64,000 bases of DNA from the NCBI GenBank assembly GCA_028554755.1, contig JAPTOF010000025.1, positions 3,645,501 through 3,709,500 of the forward strand, in the 5' to 3' direction. Origin of the DNA: Cordia subcordata. Lineage: Eukaryota > Streptophyta > Magnoliopsida > Boraginales > Cordiaceae. A model generated the notes under the pieces. It was not told the origin of the DNA. It worked only from the letters and a program-made list of their open reading frames with translations, and did no database searches. A program made the position numbers and the translations under genes. Within the stretch, counting starts at the first letter, position 1. Each line of letters begins with the position of its first letter. Shown here piece by piece: positions 47,342 through 59,720 of the stretch.

Positions 47342-48734
47342 TGTTAAATAAAACAAGACATTAGAGTTACGAAAGAATAACTTAGTACATATTATGTGCT
47401 TAGCCTCATTTATAATATTGGGTAATGACACAAAGTTTTATAATTCTCTAATGTGGGAGAATTATAATACCGCTACTAATAAATACTAATACCTACTAAC
47501 ACTCCCCCTCACGCTAGAGCATAGGTATCATATGTGCCAAACTTGTTGCAAATGTACTCAATCCAAGGACCTCTTAAGGACTTAGTAAAGAGATTAGCTA
47601 ATTGATCATTTAAACTAACGTGTGATGTAACAATCTCCTTAGCTAACACTTTACTCCTCATAAAGTGACAATCTACTTCAAATTTCATACTCGAGCGGGC
47701 TACGGTTGATTGTTTCTTATTTGTCCAAGAGATGAGATTTTCACCAATGAAAACACAATAGCCAGAAGTGGACTGCCTATCATCTGGACATCCTGCCTAA
47801 TCTGCATTAGAATAGCTAGCAATACTCATGCCTCCTCTCTTTTTGAATAGTAGCCCTCTTCCTAGAACACTCTTGATGTACTGTAGGATTTGGATAATAG
47901 TATCCCAATGACTTTTCCTTGGTGAATTTAAGAATTGACTGACCACGCTTACTATAAAGGAAATATCTTGACAAGTTACAGTGAGATAATTGATTTTGCC
48001 AACCAACCTTTTGTACCTTCTTACATCGTGTAATAGCTCTCCCTCATTTGGTACAAGTTTGATATTTGGATCCATTGGTAACTCACAAGGTTTGCACCCA
48101 ATCATTCCTACTTTTGTCAATATATCAAGTGCATATTTATGTTGAGAAATAAAAATACCTTGATCAGAATAGGCAATCTCGATTCCAAGGAAGTAGTGTA
48201 ATTGTCCTAAGTTCTTTGTTTGAAAGTGCTGATGTAAGCGTGCCTTTAAATCACATATACTTATAAGATCATCTCAGTTATGATAATATCATCAACATAA
48301 ACAATTAGTAATAAGCGTTTCCCAGTGGAAATGTGTCGATTCAGTGAGGTTGTCATCAAATTTGAGGGTGGGGTAGGTAGCTGATTACATTGGCGGTGGG
48401 TTTTCCGGTCGGTAGTGAACAGTGCTGTGTATTTTGAATTTTTTTTTATGGATTGTGGGAAGAAGATTAGGGTGGGGATTTTTTTTTTATGGCTAGGTTT
48501 AGGGTTTAGTGGGTATTGTGGGAAAAAAAAATTGGATATTATATAGAAGAAATCCTAATGTCTAAAACTTGTCTCTATATACCATGTTAAATAAAACAAG
48601 ACATTAGAGTTAGGTGACAATGGCTTAGTGTACTTAGCTTTATTTATAATATTGGGTAATAACACAAAGTTCCTAATTCTCCAATGTGGGAGAATTACAA
48701 TACCACTACTAATAAATACTAATAACTACTAACA
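47342..48734 (-). mobile_element. Short Ty1/Copia element with two LTRs and perfect target duplication
   Basis: LTRs 47342-47501 (160 bp) and 48585-48734 (150 bp) begin TGTTAAATAAAACAAGACAT and end ACTACTAACA / CCTACTAACA. CTTAT flanks both sides (47337-47341, 48735-48739). On the minus strand TGGTATATAGAGAC (48571-48584) follows the right LTR and resembles an initiator-Met tRNA primer site. GTGAGGGGGAG precedes the left LTR as polypurine tract. Only about 1.1 kb of interior remains, so the element is internally deleted. Confidence 0.92.
47530..48360 (-). pseudogene. Copia reverse transcriptase end and RNase H
   Basis: The minus-strand frame 48120-47797 has RYKRLVGKINYLTVTCQDIS and FIVSVVSQFLNSP, the reverse transcriptase/RNase H junction. 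After a stop at 47797 it continues with DDRQSTSGYCVFIGENLISW. Upstream, IVYVDDIII and LGQLHYFLGIE lie at about 48170-48300, broken by frame changes. Gag, protease and integrase are absent. Confidence 0.85.
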
Positions 48735-48784
48735 CTTATTAAAGATTTCAACCTTAGATTTTCATCAAGCCTATTATTCATAAA

Positions 48785-49185
48785 TTAATAAATAATATCA
48801 AAGATTGAATTCTCAATTAAATATTAAATTAATTATTAAATGATTTACTTAATTCGTAATTAAATAATAGCTCATTTAATTCTAGATTAAATGTAATAAA
48901 TCAACCATATGCATGATGACATAAGTTCAAACTTAATCCGATATTCAAGGACTATCCTAATACTAATTAGAGGTACCGTCTAGCAAAGGTTCACAACATC
49001 CAGATAAACGGAATGATTGCAAGGTAATCAATTAATGAACCTAGGCACTAAAGTCAAATCTCCTATAATCTTCAACATTCCAAAATAACTCTAAGGGCAT
49101 GGTTGAGTGTCAAATCCCTAATCAGTTATTCCATATTAAATTTTAATCCTGTTGTGGCTCATTATGACACAACCCTGTAACATAT
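48785..49185 (-). repeat. Fragment of the 41.5-43.1-kb LTR family
   Basis: Shares ordered words with 42060-42480, such as TTCAAACTTAA, GAACCTAGGCACTA, CATGGT and CATTATGACACAACC-type text, at clearly lower identity. Lacks both LTR ends. Confidence 0.7.
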
Positions 49186-49186
49186 C

Positions 49187-51059
49187 TGATACGTCTGTCG
49201 AGTGCAAGCTCTAAAGACCTGCAAGCGCACGGATCGGTGTAGCAAAGTGTATGCAAGTGCGGGGTCGATTCCACAGGGAGGCTATGTTGGGAGATAGATT
49301 CTTCGTGTGTGTTCTAGAGTGTGCCTAAGAAGAAACCTAAACAATCTATTTTTGGGATTTTGGATTTTTGATGGTCGAGAGCTCTAACTAAAACAAATTA
49401 AATTAAACTATGGGAATGGAAAGTGGGAAATAAGTTAATCCAGAAGGACTAACAAATGGAAAGGTGTTAAGGTGACTTCAATTTATGAATAGGTGATTCT
49501 ATACTCAAATGCTATGGGATTAAAGAATGATGGCTTGCTTTCATAATTTCTCTTAACTAGGTTGCTAAATTAGTGTCTTCATTTCCCCCTAGGACTCGGT
49601 GCGAGTCCGTCCCTAGACAGCGTCTCCTAGAGCTACGGCATGGTCCTTGTGACCTAGGGCCTTAAGAGTGACCAATTGGCTTCCTAGGTGACTTAGAATG
49701 AACCTACCCTAGTACCTAAATCATTGGCTGGATTTAAAGCCAAGACCTAGTGTCACTAAGGTCGACCAAACCTATCCTGAAACCTATTGGCTGGATTTAA
49801 AGCCAAAGAAGACTCGGCCTAGGCTAACCCTAAATTGCTTACCTTAATTCTAAGGTCACTACAGCAAGATTTGACTTGATAGCACATTCATACATGTTCT
49901 TGGCCAAGGTGTTCATGAATAAAAGAATCTATTCAACTACCAAACATCATCATACTCGGATTACACCATTAGAAGCAATTAACAACCAACATGTATTCGT
50001 TATTGAAGTCATATTCATTACTAGGCATGCAAATAAACACATAGACATGAATATAAGCATTACCCACTTCATAGCATCCATATATAAACACATAGATATG
50101 ATTATAGCATGGATTAGATGTGTTTAGTTGGCAACGGCGCCAAGAACTTGATGCGTCTCTCAAGTGCAAGCTCTAAAGACCCACAAGCGCATGGATCGGT
50201 GTAGCAAAGTGTATGCAAGTACATGGTCGATTCCACAGGGAGGCTATGTTGGGAGATAGATTCTTTGTGTGTGTTCTAGAGTGTGCCTAAGAAGAAACCT
50301 AAACAATCTATTTTTGGGATTTTGGATTTTTGATGGTCAGGAGCTCTAACTAAAACAAATTAAATTAAACTATGGGAATGGAAAGTGGGAAACAAGTTAA
50401 TCTAGAAGGACTGACAAATGGAAAGGTGTTAGGGTGACTTCAACTTATGAATGGGTGATTCTATACTCAAATGCTATGGGATTAAAGAATGATGGCTTGC
50501 TTTCATAATTTCTCTTAACTAGGCGATGCCTCCTAGAGCTATAGTGTGGTTCTTATGACTTAGGGCCTTCAGATTGACCAATTGGCTTCCTAGGTGACTT
50601 AGAATGAGCCTATCCTAGTACCTAAGTTATTGGCTGGATTTAAAGCCAAGACCTAGTGTCACTGAGGTTGACTAGACCTATCCTGAAACCTATTGGCTGG
50701 ATTTAAAGCCAAAAGAGACTCAGCCTAGGCTAGCCCTAAATTGCTTACCTTCATTCTAGGTCACTACAGCGAGATTTGACTTGATAGCACATTCATACAT
50801 GTTCTTGGCCAAGGTGTTCGTGAATAAAAGAATCTATTCAACTACCAAACATCGTCATGCTTGGATTGCACCATTAGAAGCAATTAACAACCAACATGTA
50901 TTCGTTATTGAAGTCATATTCACTACTAGGCATGCAAATATACACATAGACATGAATATAAGTACTACCCACTTCATAGCATCCACATATAAACACATAG
51001 ACAAGATTATAGCATGGATTAAATGTGTTTTGTAATAAATAGACTTCAATTTATACACA
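49187..51059 (-). mobile_element. Two tandem LTRs separated by ~23 bp (Gypsy-type primer site between)
   Basis: Copies 49187-50125 and 50149-51030 or beyond start TGATACGTCTG and TGATGCGTCTC. They run in parallel at an offset of about 962 bp, except for a roughly 70-bp gap in the second copy at about 50522. Between them TTGGCAACGGCGCCAAGAAC reads on the minus strand as TTGGCGCCGTTGCC, typical of the primer-binding region of some Gypsy elements. The right copy extends past the match to about 51059. The left copy lacks that end, so the interior plus one LTR edge was lost. Frames at 49876-50127 and 50781-51035 are the same LTR segment twice. Confidence 0.8.
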
Positions 51060-51162
51060 TGCTACTCATTTAGGCGTTTGATCAAACACTTAGACGTGAA
51101 CGAGAAAATAACCATTTGAACAAGAAAATCAAACATGTGTATATTTAGGCATTTAATCCCAT

Positions 51163-52486
51163 TGTTAGCTAAATATTCGCTATTAATTTTGATGATGAAA
51201 AAATATATATGCATTATTTGACTAAAAAGCTTCTTTTGAAAATAAGAGGATACTTTACAAGAAGCTTTGAAAGATTGAAGAAGATGTGCAAAACGCACTA
51301 TTTGAAGAAAGAGAAGATAAGAAGGCATAAGGAGAAGAAGAGATGACATAAGGGGTACCGGATATTATTTTCTCTCTTGCTCTCTTGTGAAATGCCTATA
51401 TATTGTATGTGTTTGGCTCAAATTCTCTTCTTTCTTGTTCAAACAAAATTTTCACTCTTGCACATTTGATTTAACATATGCACAAATGAATTTGAATGCA
51501 CACATAGAGTAAAAATGTATTTTTGGGGTGTTTCAAATCATAACATGTATTTACAAATTATTTCAAAATGATTTGAAGTTGTGAAAATTGCACTTAAAAT
51601 GTTATATGCAAATGTTTGGCTTTACTTCACTTTCTGGAGTGGCCGGACCCCCTAGCAGGTTGACCAGCTGACCTGGGAAGGTCGCCCGACCAAGTTAAGT
51701 TAAAGAAGAAAGGTAAAAGCCAGACCCCCTAGCCGGTCGACCGGCTAAGGCGTCCGACCTAGTTAGAGAGGAACAAGTGCAAGCCGAACGACCCAGCCGG
51801 TCGACCAGCTGAACTGGCTGCTGTAATAAATGCACTAGCCGTTTATTACCGTTCTGGCCATTTTTCTCTTCAAATTTTCATCTACCAAATCCCTAACCCT
51901 CAAATCTCTTTAAATACTCATTTAATACACATTCAAATCATCAAGTGAAGTGTGCAAAATTCATTATCATCATTAAATCAAGCTTTGAGCCACTCTTGCA
52001 ATATTTTTGAGCTTTTAAGAGTTTATTCATCTTCTTCTTGAAGAAAAATTTCAGATACCATCTTTTTTATTCCTTGAGTATATATACACTTTGAGAACTA
52101 AAAATCTAATGAGATCTATTCTTTAAAGCTTGTAAAGTGTGGACAAATCCTAAAAAGTGAAACTCTTGGGTTCTTTGAAGTTAGGCTTCATAGAGTTGTA
52201 AGAACTTGGTTTGTGTTTCACTAAGATTTGAAGAAGCATTATAGTGAAGATTGTTGAAGTCCTAAGGGGAGCGTCCTTGGGCGATGGACGTAGGCTTGGC
52301 TGAACCACCTTAAATCATTTGTCTCTTATCTCCTTATACTTCTATTCTTATGCTTGCTTATATTGCTTACATTGTGTTTGATATATTGATTGTAAGAAGT
52401 CGTTAATTTTCTGAGAAATTTTTTAAACAAAAATTAATAATTATATCTTAATTCAACCCCCTTCTTAAGATATTTGCACCTACACA
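51163..52486 (+). mobile_element. Solo LTR, SIRE-like
   Basis: Begins TGTTAGCTAAATATTCGC, contains CCGGTCGACCGGCTA-type repeats at 51640-51815 and ends ATTCAACCCCCTTC..CTACACA. This is the same organisation as the LTR at 29811-31595. Flanking five-base words do not match convincingly, so the boundaries are approximate. No internal region adjoins. Confidence 0.55.
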
Positions 52487-53360
52487 TATCATAAGAGTAT
52501 ATAGCTAACTCATTACATAAGCTAAATCACCCTACACAAGTTTACTCAATCATAATAAGAGATAGAATGAAAGAGTTTATGAAGCTTCCCTTTCATCCTA
52601 GCTAATCTTGTACAAAGCTCTTGAGCAAACATGAATCCAAATGTTTGAAACCCTCTAAATCTTCTTGCTAATTGTCTATGTGTTTGATTAAATGCCACAA
52701 TTAATATGCATGTGCTAATTGTGCTTTAGATGCTTGAATATACTATTATGGATGTTGATTGATTGTGCTTCATTTACGGCTTAGTTTAGTGGAGTAGCTT
52801 TAGCTTTAAATCCAGTTAATAGGTTACACACTAAACTTAGTCGATTCTAGATGGACTAGTCTTTAGCTTTAAATCTAGCTAATAGGTTAGACCTTAGGAT
52901 AGAGCATTAATCAACATCAATGAGAGGACCTAACTAACTAAGCCCAAAAACTCTAATTAGTTAGAACAAAGCTATATTCTAAAAGGTACTGTTTGAGGAT
53001 AGAATTGCACCAGTGTTTAGGGATAATAAGGTTAGTCAAGTGAAGCCTTCGAAAGGGTAACTAAAACCATCAAATACCCAGTTCAATGCCATAGTCCCGA
53101 GCCCATTAACAATAGGCAATCACCCTAGATCCTTTCCTATTCCGTTGCATACCCCTTTTCTTGGTTTGGATCACACCCGTTCCTCCTTACTTTAGGTTAG
53201 TTTCTTAGAGGCCCCTACTATCAAAAGAAGATGCACGTAGCTATTCTTAGACACGTTTGCACCTAGAGACCAATCTTAGGAGCCTCCCTATGGAAAGGAT
53301 TGCACTCACACACACTACATTACTTTCGATCCATACACTTGCAAGTTAAATTTTGGTTTG
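52487..53360 (+). repeat. LTR-like segment related to 49.2-51.0 kb, opposite orientation
   Basis: Words such as GCTTTAAATCCAGTTAATAGG and GCCTCCCTATGGAA match the reverse complement of the tandem LTRs (ATTGGCTGGATTTAAAGCC, TTCCACAGGGAGGC) in order. Identity is low and the ends are not defined. Confidence 0.5.
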
Positions 53361-54170
53361 TCTTTGTGCTTATTTTTTTGTCCAACTGAGTTTACATCAA
53401 ACTCTATCCCTCATAATGCATATCATTTTATCTTTGTGATAGTTAGATTTCAACCTTACAATATTATGTATTTTTATTATAATGTCTTAGTCGGCATCAA
53501 CATACATGATTGCTGGACCATTAAATACATGTTTTAATATTTGATTTAGTCTTTCTTTTGCCTTTGAGTCTTTCAATAATAATTAGGCTACTTTCTTAGG
53601 CATGTTTCCTTAGGTCAAATCATTCATGACCACTAATAACATGCTAATGTAGCATATACCAAATTAACATATCAAGAGTTAGCCAAAAGTAATAAAGAAA
53701 CAAAACATAGTTGTTTATAAGGTCTCACATTGTGAAGTAGGGGCCATCCTTCACCAACTTGTTAGTTGTATTAAGCACATATAGTATGACTCGCATGCTA
53801 TGGTATTATCAATTCTTTTGCTATATGTCTTACATTTATTAAGACCGTACAAATGTATAGTTAGACCACGAGAATCTACTTCGATCTCAAAATTGAATCA
53901 CACATGTTTTAAACATGCTTCTGATCTCATCTTCATCTTCCATTAAGGCAACTATAATCAACTCAAGTTTAAGGATTCTTCATTTATATGAGTTAGTCTC
54001 TTCTTTGTGCACCTTCTTGTGCTAAAGGTGATTGCCTACGTGAAAAGACCAATAAAGAAAGGCTATTATAGACATCTTTTTCTACCCATAAACATGAAGA
54101 TAAATATCATTGAATCGAGATATTACATATATGATGGAAATCTTAAGAGTTCACATTACTTTGCAACATT
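53361..54170. other. Spacer without recognised features
   Basis: AT-rich; may be the decayed 3' untranslated region or LTR of the Copia remnant to its right. Confidence 0.4.
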
Positions 54171-54373
54171 CTTACATCAAACTATGTGCAATCCCATAGA
54201 TCTAGCATGATTTAGAAATGCATCCTACGCTATGGGTTTTGTAAATAGATCTGCAAGCATATTGCATGTGGAAATATGTTGCAAAGTCACTTTATTCTGT
54301 TCAATAATATCTTCCACAAGCATATTGCAAGTGAAAAATACAAGAAAGGCATCCCGTGTTATGTGTTAGAAAT

Positions 54374-55365
54374 TGTTTGCTTGGAAAAGCCCTTGCAAGG
54401 CCATACACATTCAACCAAATTTCAACTAAGAGTGTCTTGGGCACAAAGGCTAAATTTTCTTACGTTGCCTATGCGACCCAGAAGCTTCCTAAACAATTTT
54501 ATGAAAGTGGGTTCTTTATCCCCTGCCCTAATTTTCGTCTAAGGACTTTTTGAAGTGTGCAATATGCACCTATCAATTGTAATAAAACCAAAGCAAGAAT
54601 CAATACAACAGTTATGAAACCAAGCCATTGGAATTTTATTACAATCAATTGTGGAAAGATGAAACAAATAAAAGGGAAAAGAAGTAAAAGACTGCCACTA
54701 TTGTCAATAATGCTAAAAAAACTAATTACAACAAAGTTAATCCTGCCATGAACCTAATTACAGTAAGGAGAACTAACCAAAGCCACAAAGCTAATTGCAT
54801 CCAAGGTAAAAAAGTTGTAAACTTAATTATAGGAAAGTCATAAACTTAGTTACATCAGAAAAGGGAAAAATCTAGGCAGTAAAGTTAATTCCAACATGAA
54901 GTGAGATTAAGATAACATTACACTGTGACTAAATTAAGCTATGACTAGGCTAAAGAGCTAGATAGATGAAGATTAAGGCGTGGTAGTTTTAGGACTCCTT
55001 CCTTCTGAGCATTGGCTAGCTTTTATACTTGACCCAACTTTTATACTTGCTTAACCCTTGATTTTCTCAACTTCCAAATAGTTTTGGAGCTTCCTCTGGC
55101 CGTTGCACTTGACTTGGTCCCTAACAAATTTTCTCCTACATTTTTGCCCAGTAATTATGTTACACACGCTTTTATTTTGACTTGGTCTTCTTTATTTGAA
55201 ATTTATTCATACGCCACACACATGTCTTATATTTTTTAGGTTGTAGTCCGGCTGCTGTATGCCTTCTTAGGTTGCAAGTTCGGCCTTCTACCTCTTCGAC
55301 CTTCTCAACCATGATTCATTCCTTCATCCTTATGACTGACATAGTGCGAAACTTAGGTGTAAACA
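54374..55365. mobile_element. Solo LTR copy 1 (~990 bp)
   Basis: Begins TGTTTGCTTGGAAAAG and ends AGGTGTAAACA, matching 55815-56826 throughout (for example GTGGGTTCTTTATCCC). Flanks GAAAT and ACAAT agree at 3 of 5 bases, so its target duplication has decayed or one edge was altered. Confidence 0.75.
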
Positions 55366-55814
55366 ACAATACTCACAAGCAAAGTGACACAATTTGTTAC
55401 AATTTTAGCACTTCATCTGCTCTTATCTTTCTTCTTACCAGTATGCTTGCATTCTTGTTTTCTTGTTCTTTTTAACATCAAACTATTTTTCCTTGCTCGT
55501 TCCCTTTCAATTCTTCTTGTGATTGCTGCTTAAGCCCTTCTTATAACTTGACTCAGTAACATAGGCCTAGCTTAGAGGCTTCACTGCCTCTTCCAGTACC
55601 ATATGATAAGCAGCATTATCCAAAGTCTTGATTCTATAATTATGAGTCAAGTTAACTTTCAAATGTTCCCAGCTATTTGGAAGAGATCAGATCAAAGCTT
55701 GAATTTGCCATTCATATGTGAGGACATGACTAGCTGTCTTGAGTTTCCAAATCATGTTCAACATCTCCCTCAGATATTGTTGCATGTTATGAGTAGGTTT
55801 CTTGGTATAAGTAT

Positions 55815-56826
55815 TGTTGGCTTGGAAAAATTCTCACCAGGCCACACATCCTTGGCCAAAGCCTCGACCAAGCAATCTTCGTGTAAGAAGGCCGAACCTC
55901 TTCATGTTACTCGTGCAGTCTCATAGTTTCTTTACACAAGTTTAAGAAAATGGGTTCTTTATCCCTCGCCCTAAATATGGTTCAAAAACTTTGGATGGTA
56001 AGGATTATAAGGTCTTCAATTATAATAAAATCAAAGAAAAAATCAACACAATTACAATGAAACCAAGACATTAAAATTTTATTATAAAAGAACTTACAAA
56101 TAAAATGGACCCATAAACTGATACAAGGAATTAAAATAGTAAGGGACTGTTACTTGTTGCCAATGACGTTGTAAACCTAATTACAGTAAAATTGATCCTG
56201 TTATAAAGCTAATTACAGCAAGAAGACTAAAATCCTAAGCCATAAAGCTAATTGCAACTAAGGCAATGAAGGTCGTAAAATTAATCACAAAAATTTAATC
56301 GTAAACTTAATTATAAAAGTGAAAAGTGACTCAAGCCATAAAGTGATTTACAAAGAAATATTAATTAAATTAACATTACACTAAAGCTAATGTTATGGGT
56401 AGACGAAGATTAAGTTATGAGTATAAACTATAGAGCTGGAGAGTCAAAGGATTAAGGCATGGTGGTTCTGGGATCCTTTTCTTTTGAACCTCAGTCGGCT
56501 TTTATACTTGACTAGCCCCTAATTTTGCTCAACAACCAAACAACTTTGAAGCTTTTTCAGGTCGTTGCAATTGACTTAGTCCCCAATAGATTTGCTCTCG
56601 TATCTTCACTTAGCAGTTATTGACATGCAGCTACTATTGTGACTTGGTCATTTTATTTGAAACTATGTCACTGGTACTATGCATGCTTATTTATTTCTAG
56701 AACATATGCCAGTTGCTATGTTCCCCTAAGCTGTGTGTTCGACCATTTACTTCGATAGCCTTTTCTCAATTAGCATGTGCCTCTTCGGCCATTAGGCTGA
56801 CAAAGTGCCAATTTTAAGTGTAAACA
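55815..56826. mobile_element. Solo LTR copy 2 (1012 bp) with perfect target duplication
   Basis: Begins TGTTGGCTTGGAAAAATTC and ends AAGTGTAAACA. AGTAT flanks both sides (55810-55814, 56827-56831). It interrupts the gag of the old Copia remnant. Confidence 0.88.
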
Positions 56827-57190
56827 AGTATCAAACTTGATGGTAATTTGACATAGCTTTGTCATAGTAATACCCCAAAATTTTCATTCATAGCATTCCA
56901 TATTGTGTAGAAATAGGGTAGCACTGATATTCATAGACCAAGTCATCACGTATGGAATTTATCAATATTGCTCTAGCATTGGAATCTTTCTTCTTCTATG
57001 CATGATAAGTTTCTATGTTCCTTCAATGCTAAGTCGTAGCATTAGCCTTTAGCTTAGTCATAACATTATTAACATCCTCAAGTGCCTCTTGCTCCTTAAG
57101 AAAATAACTTATCTTGAGTTTTCACAGGTTATAGTTATCACCATTCAACTTGTCTCCTTTATCAAAGTTAGCAATGATAGCACAATATGT

Positions 57191-58930
57191 ACTTAAGATG
57201 TGTAAAAATGGCAATCATTCATCATTAATGCTTTCATATGTAGATCCCCCAATATTGCATTACTTAACCTTTCTACGAATGGAACTCTCAAACTTAACCT
57301 TGTTAAAAGTGAAGACGAGATCATACTTCGATAAACAAAAAGTGATGGAAAGTAGTTTGTCCTTGTGTAAGTTAGAATTAAATCACAATCTATTTGTTTT
57401 ATGCACATTTTCCCAAATGTTAAACTCTATAAACATGTAGACAAGGGATTCATAGTTATTGCACACTCCTTCCAACATATCATCATGAGGTTTATCTAGT
57501 TTCCAAGAACTAGCAAGTATACAAGCCAAACCACTTGGAATGGTATTGTGTAATGTAATAAAACTTTCACATTAACTCATTATATAGCTGCTAAAGATGA
57601 CCAGTTGGATCTTTTGGTTTACTAACTTAACATGTTTAGTTAAAGTGTGATTCTCTTGTATCTTATATTCTGCAAGTTCGTTTCTCAATTCCCTGAGTCG
57701 TTGCCTTAGGACTTTAGTTTTAGAATGATAGGTAGGATTGAGCATTCGGTTATAATCGAAGTAAAATAACTAAAATTGAAATAACCAAAAATTGAAATTT
57801 TATACAATTTAATAATCGAAGCTAAACCGAAATAACTGAAATTTTTGAATTGATTTTTTTTCAATTTAGTTCTAGTTAATAACCAAAATACCCAAATTAC
57901 GAAAGAAAATTTTAGATGATTAGATGAGCAAGTTAATTTATTTTGAGATCTACAAGAAATAGATACAAAAAAGTAAAAAAGATAAGGTAAAAAGCTCAGA
58001 AAGAAAAATCTCCCATGATCGTGTTGCTGATTCTTAAATCCTTGAACAACTTTTGCAAGTTGCAACGGTGAGGTCAAGCTGCCACAAATTTGCAACGATG
58101 AGGTTAAGCAACTCCGAGGCATGAGCTGAGGTGCTAATGGGTTTGAGAATTTAGTTTTGATGTTTTGTTTTTTTATCTGAATGCAGAAGAGTTTTTTTTT
58201 CCCCCCTAGGTCAAAAGTCTAGATTTATTATTAAGATTTATGTTACATATAAGCATAAAACTAAAAAAAACAAAAAATGATGCAATTTAACTAATTCAGT
58301 AATTTCGGTAACTAAAGAAATTTTAAGACAATTTTCGGAATCGAAACTAAAAACTGAAAAATAAAATATTTCTAACAGAAACCTAACCAAATGTCCAGAT
58401 AACCAAACTGAATTATTATTTCAGTTCAGTTTTGGTTCGGATTTTAGCTAAAATAAATCTAAGGAACATTTGCTATTATTTAATCTTGATATTCGTTAGG
58501 ATAGATAGAATCAAAATCCATCCTAAGGTTCCGAATTAGACCAATGATTGAATTATGCTTAGTCCTAATGATAGGAGTATATATGACCCTTAGAGTCTCA
58601 GGAATTCATCGATTCTTATAATACTTTCTATAGTCATTCACGATGTAAATTCTATTATCTCATGATTCAAATAACTTTGTATTTTGCATCCTTCCCAAAT
58701 AAATTTTTTTTTTCTGTAAACACAAATTAAGGAAAACAAACTTCCAAGAATTAAGGAATTAAACAACTTATATATTAGGAAAAATACAATCATAAGAAAA
58801 TATATTATGAAATAATGCCAAAATAAAATCAAGTATTAACCTATGGTTTAATGAAATAGCTATAATTAATAAGAAAGTCTATGTTCAAACCATTGCAAAT
58901 TCTTATACTAACAATTTCCCACTTGGACTA
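57191..58930. other. AT-rich stretch, possible non-autonomous element at 57720-58450
   Basis: 57720-57860 has TTGAGCATTCGGTTATAATCGA and repeated ACCGAAATAACTGAAA words. 58300-58450 has GGTAACTAAAGAAA and AGTTTTGGTTCGG words in partial inverse. This resembles GAGCATTCGGTT-ended non-autonomous elements, but the right end is not found. The rest has no recognised gene. Confidence 0.35.
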
Positions 58931-59720
58931 AAGCCGGTGGACTTTTACCCTGTACCCATCTTCTTTCAATCTGCATCGAATTCTTTGATTTCTAGGGCTT
59001 TAGTGAAGGGTTAGCTAAATTTGCATTGTTGTCGATCTTCTATAGAATAATGTCACTTCTAGCTGCAATCTCTCGAATCAAGCGGTAACGTCTAAACACA
59101 TATTTAGCTTTCTGATAAGATCTAGGCTCCTTTGCCTACGTTATGGCACTAATATTTTCATAATAGATTGTGATTAGGTCAACTAAGTTAGGAATGAGCC
59201 CAAGCTTGAACAAAAGTTTCTTCAACTAAACTGCTTCTTTTGTTGCATCTGATGCTAATATTTATTCAGCCTTGGACATAGAATTAGCCACTATCTATTG
59301 CTTACAACCTTCCCAACAAACAACTTGACCATGTAAGGTGAAAGCAAAACTGGACATGCTCTTGTTATCATCTTTGACTAATAGTGTGTTTGGAATGATC
59401 TTATTTTAAGATACTTATCCTATTAAAATTTGGAGATATCTTATAAGATTTAAGATATCTTTTCATATACACCATGCATTTTATAGTTGTAAAAAATAAG
59501 ATAGGAAGGATTGCTTATTTCTTATAAGATAAAAAGTATGGTTTTGTTTTAAATTTTTATAAGATGCATGAAAAGATTTCTTAAATCTTATAAGATTTAC
59601 CCTCATTTCAATAGGATAAGTATCTTAAAATAAGACTATAACAAATAGAGCATAAAAACTAGAATTAGTATAATTGACTAGTTTCATATCAATTTCTTTG
59701 CACATACCAATGGTTCTCAG
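58930..59720 (-). pseudogene. Copia RNase H remnant, interrupted by a MITE
   Basis: Minus strand, right of the MITE: LVINYTNSSF-like text. Left of it: KSMSSFAFTLHGQVVCWEGC, LASDATKEAV, LKKLLFKLGLIPNLVDL and QAKEPRSYQKAKYVFRRY, the conserved Copia RNase H order with stops in between. No other pol domains are adjacent. Confidence 0.8.
59382..59652. mobile_element. Tourist-like MITE (271 bp)
   Basis: Inverted repeats of about 40 bp share TCTTATTTTAAGATACTTAT exactly at their inner part and start TAGTGTGTTTGGAAT and TGCTCTATTTGTTAT. TAA flanks both sides (59379-59381, 59653-59655). Several CTTATAAGAT words inside, as in the PIF element ends. Confidence 0.88.

Larger units (their letters stand above)
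54174..57190 (-). pseudogene. Old Copia polyprotein remnant interrupted by two solo LTRs
   Basis: Minus strand in order: the gag start at 57190-56850 (IANFDKGDKLNGDNYNL, KISYFLKEQEALEDV), an inserted LTR, and gag continuing at 55809-55366 (LREMLNMIWKLKTASHVLTY, LPNSWEHLKVNLTHNYRIKT, then a knuckle-like CNKLCHFAC). A second inserted LTR follows, then the RNase H tail at 54320-54180 (NKVTLQHISTCNMLADLFTK). Protease, integrase and reverse transcriptase are missing. Many stops. Confidence 0.75.

Noticed and set aside
49876..51035. Duplicated 83-84-codon frames starting MIAHSYMFLAKVF
   Set aside because: Both are the same LTR segment; conservation comes from LTR duplication, not coding.
54374..56826. 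One LTR retrotransposon with two LTRs and a 450-bp interior
   Set aside because: Copy 2 alone has a perfect 5-bp duplication (AGTAT), and the interior is the continuation of the flanking Copia gag, so two solo LTRs fit better.
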